A stretch of 64,000 nucleotides of DNA from Bolinopsis microptera (lineage: Eukaryota; Ctenophora; Tentaculata; Lobata; Bolinopsidae): NCBI RefSeq assembly GCF_026151205.1, contig NC_087077.1, forward strand, positions 13,118,983 through 13,182,982, given 5' to 3'. The position numbers and the translations under genes are program-made. This document shows, in pieces, positions 24,424 to 36,956 of the stretch. The notes under the pieces are model-generated. The model was not told where the DNA came from, did no database searches, and saw only the letters and a program-made list of their open reading frames with translations. Position 1 is the stretch's first letter. Every line of letters starts with the position of its first letter.

Positions 24424-26447
24424 ATGGCGGCTTTTTCAAATCCAAATATAACTTACGATCGAGGGGGGGAAAAAGCTGATGATGATTCAAAAACAGCACG
24501 TCCATCAATTATGCTGCACGACCTAATGGCCCAAGGTCAGAAAGCCAACTCATTCCATGTCCATCTAAAAGGGAAATTGGGAAAACAAATGTACTAACTG
24601 AAATTATGAATAAAACGTGTAGGCCTGACCTTACATTACAGAGCAAGTACTTTAAGGATCCTAATGTGCCAATTCCCAGCTTACTACGCCAAAAAGATCC
24701 GGAAGGGGCCATTTTGCTGGTACCACTGGTAGTGCTACTGCTGAGGGGGAAAAAACCCTCTAAAAAAAAAATGATTCAAGTCATGCGGCAAAGTTTCAAG
24801 CGGCCAAAATTTGCATGCGGCCAAAAAGTAATAGCATTTTCAGCCGAAAAAGCATGCGACCCGAACGTCATGCGGCCCAAATAGTATGGCTCCAAATAAA
24901 AAAATTCCGGATCGAACGGAATCATATCACAAAGAAAAAGTTTGGCAACAAAGATTATCATTTGCATCCGAGCAGATGATTCATTCGAAGCGCTAGTGGC
25001 ACAATGCAACGCGATGATAAAAAAAGAATCCCATGAAACCTCAAACTCGCGCCAAGTTAAAAAAATTGGCGGTGAAGTGGTTTCTCATTCACATTAAGAG
25101 ATAGCATAGCAGCTAGGATCGATCATTTGCACCAGTGCCCGTTGATTCATTTGAAGCGCTAGAGGCTCAGTGCAGAGCCGAACTTGAAACAAACAAATTC
25201 GATTAATAACTCATTAAATCGCAAACACACTCCTGAATTCAACTCCCAAAAGTGCTCCAATTCGCTACCAGTCCGGCCGTGACGATGATGGACAGTGGGT
25301 TGCTGAGTATCAAACCATCAGGTGACAGCCAGAACCCCTCTACCGTTACTCTCAGAATCATAACCCCATCAAACGTCCCCACTTCTCCTTGCTTGCAAGG
25401 AAGCACAAGGCAAACTTAACCACGTTGCTTGCAAATCAATGCTAAAAAGGTTGATCGCCTTTCGAAAGTCGTCCACAGGAAGGCACAAGAGTTCAAGTCT
25501 AAGCTCGGCAGAAAATATCAAGCTGGCACAAAACAAATATATAAACTACGGACTTATCTAACGCAGCAGCGACAAGTTGCATCACCAACAAACCCACACA
25601 AAACGAACTGGAAGCCAAGCACTTGAGCTCGTTTTTAAAAAGATCGAAGGTGTTCAACCAAAAACTAGACCAACTCGAAAAAAGAAGGCTTTAGGTTCGA
25701 TAGAAAAGCAACAGATGACTGGTTGATCGATTAATAGAAATTTACGGACAGAAGGTTCGAAGAATCGAAAAAACAGAATCCTGCAGATCCAATGAACTCA
25801 ACCGACATATAGAACTCATGGAACAGGATAACACACGATTTGTCTGCAAGATGACGGAAATGGGCTTAGAAGTAACTTTCACATAGCGGAGAAAATCTCA
25901 AAATGATCAATACTCCAGTCTATGGCAGACGAAAATTCGATCTTGGAGGAGCAAGTAGCCTTGTATCACGAGAGGTCTGTCAACTTAGAGAATTTCAATC
26001 AAAAGACTAGGCTCAAGGGTTAGAAACTTCCGCTCTTAGCGAAGGGCTTTTACGAGAACAGGGACCTTTCTATGGAAGTTATCTCAACTTGAAAAAAGTA
26101 GTATTAATGTGATCAGCCGTTGGAAACTACGAGATTGACGAAACAAGACTAGTGTAAGTAGTCATAACAAAAACTTGCTGACGGACAGTATGGAAAAGTA
26201 TGTGACTTCTGTGAGGGCGTCGCCGAGGAACTACAGGCTGTGGTAAATCAAAGATATGAGGATCCACGAACTGGAGACTTCATCACGAATGCTCCGTATA
26301 AAGCAAAAAGGGTATCTGTTTGAGTGGCCAAATTTGATTTCAGATGGACTAGCAGATGCAGCATTTTGCTTGAGTGATATAATTATTTTGGTAGCAAAAT
26401 TGATACTCGTTATTTTAGGCTTTTTATTAGTGCAATTTTTAATTTAA
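24424..26447 (+). pseudogene. Frame-broken gene for a coiled-coil protein with a C-terminal membrane anchor
   Basis: Not recognised as a known family. A possible start is ATG at 24,424 (MAAFSNPNITYDRG). A peptide motif occurs twice, DSFEALVAQCNA at 24,978-25,013 and DSFEALEAQCRA at 25,144-25,179, each preceded by SFA-like residues, which implies a coding origin. From 25,430 on, scattered frames give charged, helix-prone segments (KVVHRKAQEFKSKL, ELNRHIELMEQDN, NSILEEQVALYHERS). The last frame, open at 26,256-26,447, ends with a hydrophobic helix (IIILVAKLILVILGFLLVQ) two residues before its stop, a tail-anchor arrangement. Frames change many times and in-frame stops occur. It is either a decayed or intron-lacking retrocopy, or an intact gene spoiled by assembly indels. 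Confidence 0.5.
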
Positions 26448-26902
26448 TATAATGTAAAACGATGTAACAACTATACAACAATTTAACTTTAAATGATATA
26501 TTTTAGAATTTATGAACAATACCTGACTTTTCTCTTCAGTTATTACTAGATCCTGGTTGCCTTAAATATATATTATCAGAGTTTCGTCTCTCTGGAGAGG
26601 TAATGACTCTCGCCCGTCTCAAAGTGGTAGGAGGGAGAGTTTAACCAGGGTTGGGTCTCCTGCCAACATCCTCTCCTCATCACCTGCAAACATAACTACA
26701 ATGTCCAAAAATGTTGTTTTGTTTAGATTATATATTAAGAGGCGATAAGAGTTGGCGGACGTGCGGGGACACTATGTTATTTGATATTGGCACAAATAAC
26801 GCTTTCAAACTTTAGCTGTACTTCAGAGTGTTCTGAAAATGCCAAATCATTGTAACGAAATATGCACGAAAAATTTGGGCGGGCTTCCAGGAAATCTGAT
26901 CA
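26448..26902. other. Intergenic DNA
   Basis: AT-rich 3' flank of the coiled-coil gene with one GC-richer patch (26,580-26,690). Nothing recognised. Confidence 0.4.
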
Positions 26903-26989
26903 ATGGCAGCGAATCATGATGATTCCGATAACTATTCGGACGAAACATGTGGTTTGAAAGATGTCAAACTGATTAACAACTGTTTCCGG
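26903..26989 (+). CDS. Possible first coding exon, unknown protein
   Basis: An ATG with a purine-rich acidic start (MAANHDDSDNYSDETCGLK), 29 codons, then CGG followed by GTAGGT, a usable splice donor in phase 0. No downstream exon could be connected. The alternative is a chance frame that continues to 27,202. Confidence 0.22.
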
Positions 26990-29900
26990 GTAGGTAGATT
27001 GTTTTCCACTGATCAATTACCAAGCCAAACCTGTATTTATGTTTCTCAAGAAAAATTTTGCGCTAATTTTTTATTGTCCAAATGCCATCAAACTCGAAGT
27101 TTCGTTACCAAATTTTTCCACTGTAAGGAAAAGTCTATTCGGAGCACGGAAAGAATGCTAAAATATTTTTCACCAAACCAAGGTTGCAATTGGTCTGTGT
27201 GATGATGGGCATCCTCTATCTCCATGTCGGAGTTCTGATATTTCAGTTCTGAACGGTCTGACAAACTCTTCTATTATCCCGGCCCTGGGTCATTTAGTTT
27301 GTGATTTATTAATTTAAAGAAAAACTACTGTTGTATGTAGTAAGGCTAAACGTACAATTAATCTGATAAATCTGTACCTAAATCGTTAAAAAAAAAAACG
27401 AAATGAAATATGTTTTAAATTTTTCTGTAGACAATAAAATCATAATGAGCTAAAGCACTATCGACTGGAATCATAGAACTTCTGCAAGAGCAGGCAAGCT
27501 CAATCTCATACCGAATCAAGGTCAGCTCCGATATCTTCTGAAGGTCGTGATAGTCGAGATACTGATAGAAAAGCTGACTTTGAGCAATCCATGGTCTATC
27601 TAAACTCAAGTTGTAATATGTTCGGAAACCTGATGCAAACTAGTGACTCTATTATCCGTAAACACGCGATCCGCGTCTGAAAGTTAGTTACATTTTACTG
27701 TGACCTTACTTTGTGGACGTCATAAAATGGTTGACGTTGTGCTTTTTATTTTGTTTTGTGTAATTATGTAATTTATGTTACTAAGCAGTAATTATGTGGT
27801 AATCGTTTAATAAGGCTTAAAATAGAAGTACATCGCAGACATTGTGATTTGTGATATGAGAATCATATCAAGTTGATTATGGCAACAGGGTACTTCTTCA
27901 TTAAACGCCAAAATGTGGGTTTTTCACTAGATTGCACTGCAACTGTGGTCGTGGTAATATGTGAGAGGAAAAATTTAAAAGGTAACCAAACAAATCATAA
28001 CAAAAACCACCAATGCCGTTACATTCACTGGACATGTAATCATCCACCATTAGTCGTCTATTTACATTCCACCAAGGACAGAACCGAATTTCGTTGGCAA
28101 GGCAAACCTTCACCATACTGACATCCACAAAGCACATGATCGGCCGGAAACAAAGCACGAAACAGAGTCTTAGATAAAAAACAAAGCAGAAGAGAGTGTA
28201 AGTAGATTACCTGCTTGGTTGATGATGTTTGCCATATCCGTAACATCTCGTCAACAACTACATCGACTGGCTACATTGTCATACGTCATTTCTATAAAAT
28301 AGAATAACAATATTATTATGTTTAAGTATTATCAAGTACTATAGAAAGATTTCTTTAAATTTTTGAATGCAAATAATGAGATTTTTGTGTTGAGGGATCG
28401 GGAAAATGGACCTGTTTTTTTACTATATCTTTGTTTTTTAATCAATTCTATCCTTTCAATATTATCTGGTCATTTAATAGTAAATTATCACAATGTTCCA
28501 AAGTGAGAATATCAAAGTGAATAAATCAACGGAAATGATAATAAATTTAGTTAATCCTACCCCAATTGAGGCTGAAGCCGTCAATCAACACGAAAAATCA
28601 ACTAAAAGCATTCACAAATTTTTCTCAATATTTATACTGCAAAATTATATTCTTATAAATGAAGTAATTTGGGCAATTCACGGTAAGGTTCCACTTGGTG
28701 AAAATGAAAATGTTATGATAAGCACCTAATTTTGGTTTAATATAGTTCATTAGACTCTTAACCTTACAAGTCAAAAAAGTTTTTTGTTTTCATATTGCGT
28801 TAACTTTTGATTTTTCTCATTCAAGGAACACTACTCGGATGAATAAAATCGTTCAAATTTCAAAAGGGGCCATAGTTTGGGGATGCAGCATATTTCTCTA
28901 TGAAATTCCATACACTTAGGCATATGCCATAAGATGAGAGCATATTGCAAAGTTTCAATACGTTAATCAAAATACTTTTTCTAAAAAATTCCACAAAGAT
29001 GGTGTCACGTCTGTCACAAAAATTAAGCAAAAAAGTTTTCTTCAGAGCCACTTAGTGGCTATTTATATCAAAAACCACTGTTAACCATGTTCTTAGAGGT
29101 AAGGGAAGTACCGTAGAAATTATAGCTTGTATCTTATTAAGAAAAAAATTTTGTAAGGGGGGTCCCAACTTGTCCGTCCGTCAATTTTTTTGGAAAATGC
29201 TCCAAAAAAATCTTTAAACAGACTTTAAAGGCATTTTTCTTAAAGCTGAGGCGAGCGTCCTAACAAACGTATGGTCGTCAAATCAAAATTGGACAGGAAA
29301 AATGACCGTGTTATGATATAATTTTGTTATATGCCATATATGGGCATACGGCTTCACTTTAGCCCATTTTTTATCCATATTTTCCTATTATTTTGACTAA
29401 AAACCAAGACAAATAGAAGTCAAATAAGGTTGGATTGTTTTGACCATGTGACTAGACTATCAAATAACAATCATATGCAAGTCAATAATGTAATTTTATG
29501 ATTTTTTTTACCATTTTATTTGCGTACAACTTTTTCAGAGGTTTAAAGGACAAAAAAATGGACTTAACCCTATTTTCGCAATTTTGAAGGTAAAAATTCA
29601 AATCTTCCACATTTTAAAACACTAAGTAAACTGAAACTTTTAGGTGATGGGCTCATCAGTTTGATGCGTAGAAACAGTGATGAATTGTTTTTACCGAGTT
29701 ATAAATTTGTTTAAGTAGAGAAATAAATGATTATGTCCCTAGACTGATACCCTAGAGTATGTTTAATAATATTTTATACCCAAAATGGACGTTTTTGGCT
29801 GTTGCAGACCTCTTGGGGGTATTTGAGGCCTAAAATTGGAATGAATACAGAGTAGGATGTCACTGAACAAGGATAAAAGTGTCATGTGGAAGATTTAGAA

Positions 29901-30658
29901 AAATTGAAAAAAAAAGTGTGTGTCCGTAACAGTCACGTCTGTCACAATTTGAAAATGGCGCACGCATACAAAAAAATTGAGCACTCTAGAAATGGCCATT
30001 CAGAACTCCTAAACCTTCTTCTAATCCATGTTAATTCTCTCATCTGTTCGCAAATTAGATACATAGATACTTTTTGAGGATATATTTGAGGTACATCTGA
30101 GTAGACACCCAAAAAAAAGTGTGCATATTTACGTCACGTCCGTCACAGGGGTGGTATTCAGAAAGTAATAAGGTAGGGGTCTGAAAATTTTCACACAACC
30201 TGTAGATAGGTTAAATTTGGACTTATTAAACAGTTGAGCTGATAAAATATAAAACAAATCTCGAGTAACAACATTCGTTTGAACTTTAAAAAACAGCAAA
30301 ATCGTGGTGTCGTCACGGTGGAATTGCCCATATACAAATAATTATAAAAACTTTAACATTTATATTATATTAGGATAATACTGACACATTATTCTTTGCA
30401 GACCATGCAGATAAAAAGGAAGCATAAATTACAAATCAAGGTAAGTAGTGCTTCATCCTTCAATCAATCACAAACTTATAAAGTTTAAGTTTAAACTAGT
30501 AAAATACACAAATTCAATCGTGTCACGCCTAAAAATCCTAAATTTCATGTATAAAAGGCCTGTATTCGAGTGTTTTTCCATCTTCTGTGGTCACCGGGTG
30601 TCTAGCTCCACACAAAATAGGTGCACTGTCTCCCGAAAAGGGGAAAACTGAGGAGCTC
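26990..30658. other. AT-rich intergenic or intronic DNA
   Basis: No coding region I can support. Short frames (27,873-28,121; 28,493-28,729) lack motifs. A 14-base motif GTCACGTCTGTCAC recurs at 29,004, 29,932 and, with one change, at 30,133. Confidence 0.4.
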
Positions 30659-32589
30659 TTACTTATCCGCATCATCACCCTCCTCAACAAAGTCACACAT
30701 TAATTTTGCACACTCGGGCACTGCTTTATCCAGATAGTTTGTTACAGGAAACAACCGTCCACAAAACACACGTGACCTCCAGCAGCGGTGCTCCAGAGCA
30801 CAAGATTTGGGTTCTTCACGAAATCTGGTAGCTTATAGTGATCAAAAGGGGCCATGAAATCGTCACGTGAGTTTATCACTACCACTGGTTTCTTTACTTT
30901 GTGACACTTGTTTACTGGGGATACCCTTAAAGTTTCAATATTAAGTCAACTTCAAGGGATACATTTAGAGTTGCACTATCAAATTAAAGCTCAAAGTTGT
31001 AAAACTTTGATTTGATGAGGCCTTCATATTGCTAAGACTGTAATTTACGATTGAAAATAGTAGTGTGTTCGAAGAGAAATTGTTTAACTGAAACTTACTT
31101 TTGATAATATTCGTCTGCACCGGACACTCCTATCAGGGGTGCCACAAAACGCTCTTCGATATCCCATATACTTTTAGACTTCCTCAAATATTCCATGTCA
31201 ATGCCCTTCTCTTGATACCACTCTTCTTTTAATTCTCTCTAAAATTAAACTATTTATTGATGATTGGAACGCAGTTCAATTTCAATTAAATTTAATTATA
31301 GTGCAAACCCTTTATAATTTATTACCTTATTTACCAAACTTGGGTGACATTTGATTATCTGGGAATAATTTACTGTAGTTAGCAATGTGATATCAGATAG
31401 CCTACCTCTTCCTCAGTATATGATTTCTCAATTCGATGAAGTGTGTCTATAACCAGTCCTTTATTGAATAATTGATAATTGATGCCAGATGAACATTTCA
31501 TGGCATCAGCTTTAAGCTCCCAATTGCAGGAATGGAGCACAGCTCCCGCTGATGAAATAAGAATTAAAACTTAAGTTTTGTTTGCTATTCCAATATAGTA
31601 GAAAATAGTAGTATTATTATAGTAAAATTATAGTAGAAAATTAAGAAAATTGAGAAAATTAATGTCAAACTAATTATAGAAAGAAATTTTGAAAACTATG
31701 AACATGATACTGTAACAACAAACAAATTTTAAAAACATATCGATACCTATCGAAGGACGATTAGCTTCTTCAGTGCTGAGGTAATCGATTGTACTCATAG
31801 CGCCTAGGCAGGCACCCACAAGTATTATTTTCTTTCCAGGGAACCTTGATTCTAAGTTTTCAACACTTTCATTCAAATGATTTGCCATCTCCCCATGCAA
31901 AAGTCATCATTTTACTCGTCATTGGTATCTGCAAGATTAGCCATTACAACTTGAAAAGAAACACTTTAACATAACTTACAAACTATTTAAAGCTCACCTA
32001 ACTATAAAATCGACTGGAAACTCCCAACATTGCTGAATCAATTAAATGCAGTGCAGCTGGTGGTAACATCAAAAAAATGTTTTCATCCTCATCTGCCATT
32101 AAGACAGCACTTTTACATGACTTACCGAACAAGAGGCTCTGGAATTTAGAACAAAGACGTTAGGAAATCCATTTACCAACAAGGAATTTGCCAAAGTGAG
32201 TATTTTCACAGAATGGGTTGTTTCACGCAGACCAGGAGAAATAACAACAATGTAATCATCCTTATCTTTAGACCCTGGATGAAGTTTTAGATATAATAAA
32301 AACTGAGACAAAAAATTATTTACTGAAGATAATGCAATAATTCTATGAACTAAAGGATTGGCATTACATAAAAACTATCTTTATTCTAATGTTTTCTTTG
32401 CTTACAAGAAACTTACCTTTGCTGTTAGCGAAATGATCAAAAGCAACAATACCGCCATCAGACAATTTAAGTGTTTCTTTGACAATTTGAATAGGTGGAG
32501 GCTTCTCGTATTTTGTTCGGACGTAAAACTGCATGGCTGGATTCAAACAAATCAGGGGTGGGCAATACTTCTCTTGAACCAGCTTACTT
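30659..32589 (-). CDS. ABHD2-like alpha/beta hydrolase, multi-exon, nucleophile Ser replaced by Cys
   Basis: Membrane-associated lipase/acylglycerol hydrolase family. Exons on the minus strand: 32,589-32,417 (EKYCPPLICL, LSDGGIVAFDHF), 32,274-32,126 (YIVVISPGL oxyanion region, VFVLNSRA), about 32,092-31,998 (VSSRFYS), about 31,900-31,747 (nucleophile elbow VGACLGA), 31,548-31,406, 31,238-31,099 (LIGVSGADEYYQK) and 30,925-30,659 (acid VINSRDDF, His in AAGGHVCF, end at TAA 30,659). Most junctions are GT/AG and phases match. The family has GxSxG; here TGC (Cys) at 31,808-31,810. Likely one-base frameshifts lie near 30,763, in the third exon and at the start of the fourth, from decay or assembly error. 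The N-terminal exon was not found. Context gives no partner genes. Confidence 0.75.
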
Positions 32590-35290
32590 CTGCAAAGACT
32601 CATCTTAGAAATATAAAGTATAAACCCATACAATGGGCCATAATCACAAAGTTTATTCAGCAATGGTGGGTGGTCGTTTTGAGGAGTAGTGGATGTTTGT
32701 AGAGCAGGTTAGTGGTTCTTTATAACAAAGATTGATCATATTAATTATATTCAAAGATAATGTAGCTCAGTGGCAAGTGCAAGTGATTGACTTGATTAGG
32801 CAAAAAGATAATAAAAGTACTGTAATAGGCAACCTGACTCTCGAGAAAATGCCTAAAAGCACCTGATCCATACAATGTTGGTTTCGTCCATTTCCTAATC
32901 ATATTTATCAACCTGCCCATACAAACATTGATTAAATTAAAAGATATTAAACCGGAGCGTTGTTGGTTTGACAGCTTAAATTGCAACAATCATGAAGGTT
33001 TTTGCAAACATTGGTTGAGTTTAGGTTTTAATTAAGTACTCTGGGACAGTGTCTAAAGACCATATACATCCTTCTGACAGTTAACATTTACCTTAAGGTA
33101 ACTTTATTGTCTAATATAAATGATAAAAAGTATAATTAATAAATATGTTAAATAAAGTGTGTTTATAATTATGATTTATGATACAATGTTATTTTTATAT
33201 TATATTTTTAGGCTGTTGTAACCTTATTAGTTCAATGGAATAAACCCTAGCATGCCTTGGTTGCAGCATTATACTCACTTATAGAGCTTTTAGGGCCCGA
33301 TGTAATTGCTATGATCAGTTTAATGGTCAACTGGTGTTTCGGTGTCCCTTATTTTGTTTACACTCGGTCACTTATCAAGGCGTGTAAGTTCATTCGGCGA
33401 TATTTTCTTTGAAATAAAATGATGTATTTTAGTGTAACAATTGAAAGTTTATTGATTAAAAAAAAAATGTTACTTTAATAATAGAGCCCAGAAGCCCTTA
33501 AAAAATGTTTTGTGAAGCCCCGTAGTCGCAGAAGAGGACAGTTAGTCGAAATCTTCTTGTTTTCGGTTTGCCGAGGAGGAGCAGAAGAGTTTGAGGTAAG
33601 AATCGGCGTAAGGTTTTGAGGAAATAGGCAGAGAGAAAACCGAAGGTGGAAGTAGTGCGACTCGGAAGAAGAAAACTTCTACTGTACTCGCCCAGTGAAA
33701 GTTGCCTGACCAGCCTTGATCGTACATCAAGTCTTAGCAAACGCTCGGAAATTGGGACAACAAGCCAAGTTTACGACTGTGTTTTTGAGACCCTGACAGA
33801 TCAATGGAGCAGAGGGTCGGGAAGCCCGAAAGGAGCTGATTGCCGCATGAGAAGCCTAAAGCTTTAGCCGGAGCCGGACAAAAGTTACCATTAAGGGAGG
33901 GACAGATATTCAGCTTGTAGTCGCAATTGTGTGTATTTATCGTTCATGTGTGATAATGCTTGTTTTTCAGTGTTGTGTGAAAGTTTTGTTAGTGCTAAGC
34001 GGGTGCCTACTAGGCTTTTAAAACTTTCTATACAGGACTGGATAGTCTTCTGACTGTTTTAAAGCTTATATTTCGTGCAAGAGTTGGTAGCTAGGCATTG
34101 CATTTATCTAACAAAAAAGCAGCGCCGTTATTCAATACTTAAAGACATCTTATTAGCGGATTTAGGTATATAATTATTTTATTATTATTGTATGTATAAA
34201 ATTTCTTGGGTAAACTTAACAGTAAACCAAGCTGGTTCCAATCACTAATAATGTTTAATTCTCATTCACAAAGCACAAAATTCCTCTAACTATGGTCAAT
34301 TCAATTAAAACTGTGATAACAATCAATCCCAAAAGTAAAAGACATGTGCAGATTAAATACAAATATTATGATATTCTAAAGGTGTACAAAAAAATTTAGT
34401 AACCAACATTACAGAATGACGTACGATCCCAAAGATACAGCACTTGCTCCTGTAGTCCATCCCCTTCTGCCAAATGACATTTATTTCCCGATTTGAACTG
34501 TTACTGTTATATCAATTGAAGGATCTAACAAATTTTAGCAATATACATCTTGACTAGATCAAAACTACGATTCATGGGATACACTACGATAAATAATTGG
34601 TAATTTTAACAATCATCAATTTTAATACAAAAAAAAAGTGCAAAAATAGACATAAAAGATCAAAATCATATTGAGCAAAAGACGTGTAAATTTGGCCGCA
34701 GTGTCTTTTACTTTATCAACTAAATGTATGTTATTATCTGTATTGAGTAAGTTTTTATTTCTATTATTTTAATTGAAAACAATAAGTACAATGAAGCAAT
34801 TATATGGTACCTTAGTTATTATTTATATATATATATAACTCTAAAACTTGGTCACAAGAGCAACTGCCTAAACGTGCAGGAATTGAAAACAAATACATAA
34901 AATACTAGCAATCTTTAATTTCGCAATAAATAAGTTCGTTCAAAGTCTTATATAATTCTTAAAACCGCATATATATGTGACCGTTCAATAATTTAATTGG
35001 CCCCCCCCCAGCTTATAGATACTGTATAAAAATTCTCAATATAACTTTGTAACAATATAAATTAATAAAAAAACAACAACCTGTTATTATAGAAATACAA
35101 ATTTTATAGAAGGATGACCACAATTTGAAATTTTGATCTTTATTACAGACTTAACCATTGAAAGCCGCGCGTCGATTATGCTTATGTAAGATTAATTTTA
35201 ATTTTAACCGACAGAAGCTGAAGGGTGGAAGCCCAAAAGGCCAGTGCACCATCGACAGGTTCAAGGACTCGTTAAAGTAAAAGTTTAAAA
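32590..35290. other. Intergenic DNA, gene 5' flank
   Basis: AT-rich. It probably includes the missing N-terminal exon or promoter of the ABHD2-like gene but nothing specific is visible. A GC-richer patch at 33,480-33,900 has overlapping short frames on both strands; none shows a known motif. A C9 run lies at about 35,001. Confidence 0.4.
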
Positions 35291-35367
35291 CTTGTCCAGA
35301 TTCCACTATTGCAATTGCATTAACCTTGTTACTTACTGGGGATTATTATGACGGGATAAGTAGCGGG

Positions 35368-35442
35368 GTTTACGGTAATTTCGCCATATTTTTCCGCGAA
35401 CCACATTTTCACGGCATTAATAAACGCCGACTCAGGTTTCAG
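35368..35442 (+). repeat. Direct repeat, first copy
   Basis: Shares GTAATTTCGCCATATTTTT, a following CGAACCA, and TAAAC with 36,013-36,095, where the context is diverged. The two copies bracket the dispersed element at 35,634-36,046. Confidence 0.5.
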
Positions 35443-35633
35443 TGTTCCCAAGGGGTTTATGGTGTGCTCCATATTTTAATCGTTGTTCCTTATATTCACT
35501 AAAGAGCTATTGGGCATTGTTGTAGGTTTTTTTCGATTCATTTGGCTAAAATTGCAAAAATTCACCTTTGTGCCATCTTGTCATAGATCCTTATTGTCAA
35601 GTTGATTTAAATAGGCCAAAATTTTAATTTCTC

Positions 35634-36046
35634 AGGTATGGACTATCTCTACATAATGAAATAGGACTCAAGTTAAAAGTAACCGTTAAATTAAACTTGA
35701 ATTAATTAAAATGTCAATAATATAAATCAGTCTTCATGTCATTTATTCATTAATTATTAACAATGTGACGATGATTCTTTCGAGTATTTTCTACAAAATT
35801 GAGTCATAATGGTTATTTGATACACGTAAACATTTAATGCTAATTCAAAACAACGACTATTCTAGAGTGCTAGATACCAAAACGTTACTAGCAATGCGAA
35901 AATTCTAAGCTTGCTTATTTCTTAATAAGGGAAATTTACATCTGAGGACAAAAAATTTTTGAATCTAAAATTTGAAAAGGTTGGACACCGGTAAAATGGC
36001 GACCGAGGAAAATGTGGTGGGTTTTGCGCAATTTCGCCATATTTTT
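35634..36046 (+). repeat. Dispersed element, copy A (inverted relative to copy B near 63 kb)
   Basis: About 410 bp. Its reverse complement matches 62,829-63,278 along its length, with shared blocks such as ACTATCTCTACATAATGAAA, GTTATTTGATACACGTAAAC and GACACCGGTAAAATGGCGAC. No protein motif. It is probably a non-autonomous transposable element or segmental copy; no clear terminal repeats were found. Confidence 0.75.
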
Positions 36047-36118
36047 TCACCCGAACCATTTTTTAACCGGTCGTTATAAACCCCGTTCGTAATAATCCCG
36101 AGTACGGTAGGTTTTTAC

Positions 36119-36190
36119 CATACCAGATCCAGAAGCGGCCGATTGAACTCGTGGACGGTCTTGAATCAAATATTTTACGATTATCACCCG
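36119..36190 (+). repeat. Exon-like repeat, copy A
   Basis: Diverged copy of 42,452-42,540. In one plus frame the end reads NQIFYDYHP here and EQIFYEYHP in the other copy, with a preceding LVDG-like stretch. Coding origin is possible but both copies are frame-broken. Confidence 0.4.
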
Positions 36191-36494
36191 TAAAGAATAA
36201 ACACGATCCGCAGATAAGAAATCGAAAGCTCTATTTTTGTACGTGGGCGTTTAATTGTTCAAATTGATTCACAATGTCAATCCTTCGCATTTCGAGTCGA
36301 TCTGCATGTGGTTGTGAGAAAATGCGCGGCGCACAGCCAAGTAGTGCATCGCACTACAAATTGTTGAAGGTAATGATAACTGATGAACAAAAACAGAAAA
36401 CAAATGTGTTTTAATTTTTTTTTAAAAATTAAATGCAATGTGGTTAACTAACGGAAGAAAATGCAGCATAATACGAGTCCTTGTATTGGCATAT

Positions 36495-36585
36495 TGTCAT
36501 TACCTGGGGACCTCTAGGTATTATGTTCTTAAACATAAAGATTCGACGGATTGTCAGGGAGCTCGGCCAGTATTAAAACAATTGA
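36495..36585 (-). repeat. Exon-like repeat R1
   Basis: Similar to R2 (42,133-42,240) and R3 (42,280-42,375). Read on the minus strand each ends GGTCCCCAG or AGTCCCCAG followed by GTAA, like an exon followed by a splice donor. R1 has an in-frame stop. Confidence 0.45.
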
Positions 36586-36956
36586 AATCATGGTTCTAGC
36601 TTGTCAAGGATGATATTATCACTCTACTATCGACTGTCACGTGACGAAAACGCCGTGATTTATTGGTTAACCTGATAACGGGCGCAGATCTCTATACACT
36701 AACATTTAAATGTTTTCCAAATAAAAAATCGCGCGTGCAGTAACTCAAATCAAGTCCTAATTTGTTACCGAAATTTGGGCAACTAAAACATCATGGCACA
36801 AATAAGTCCGCATGTTCAGCTTTAAATTGCTAAGCAAAGGTAACGGCACTAATAATACAGTTACACTATTTTTTTTTCAGTGTATGAATTCATGAACGAA
36901 TTTATTAGGCAGATTGGTAGAAAACACGATCGTAAATGATTAATTTGTATTAACAG

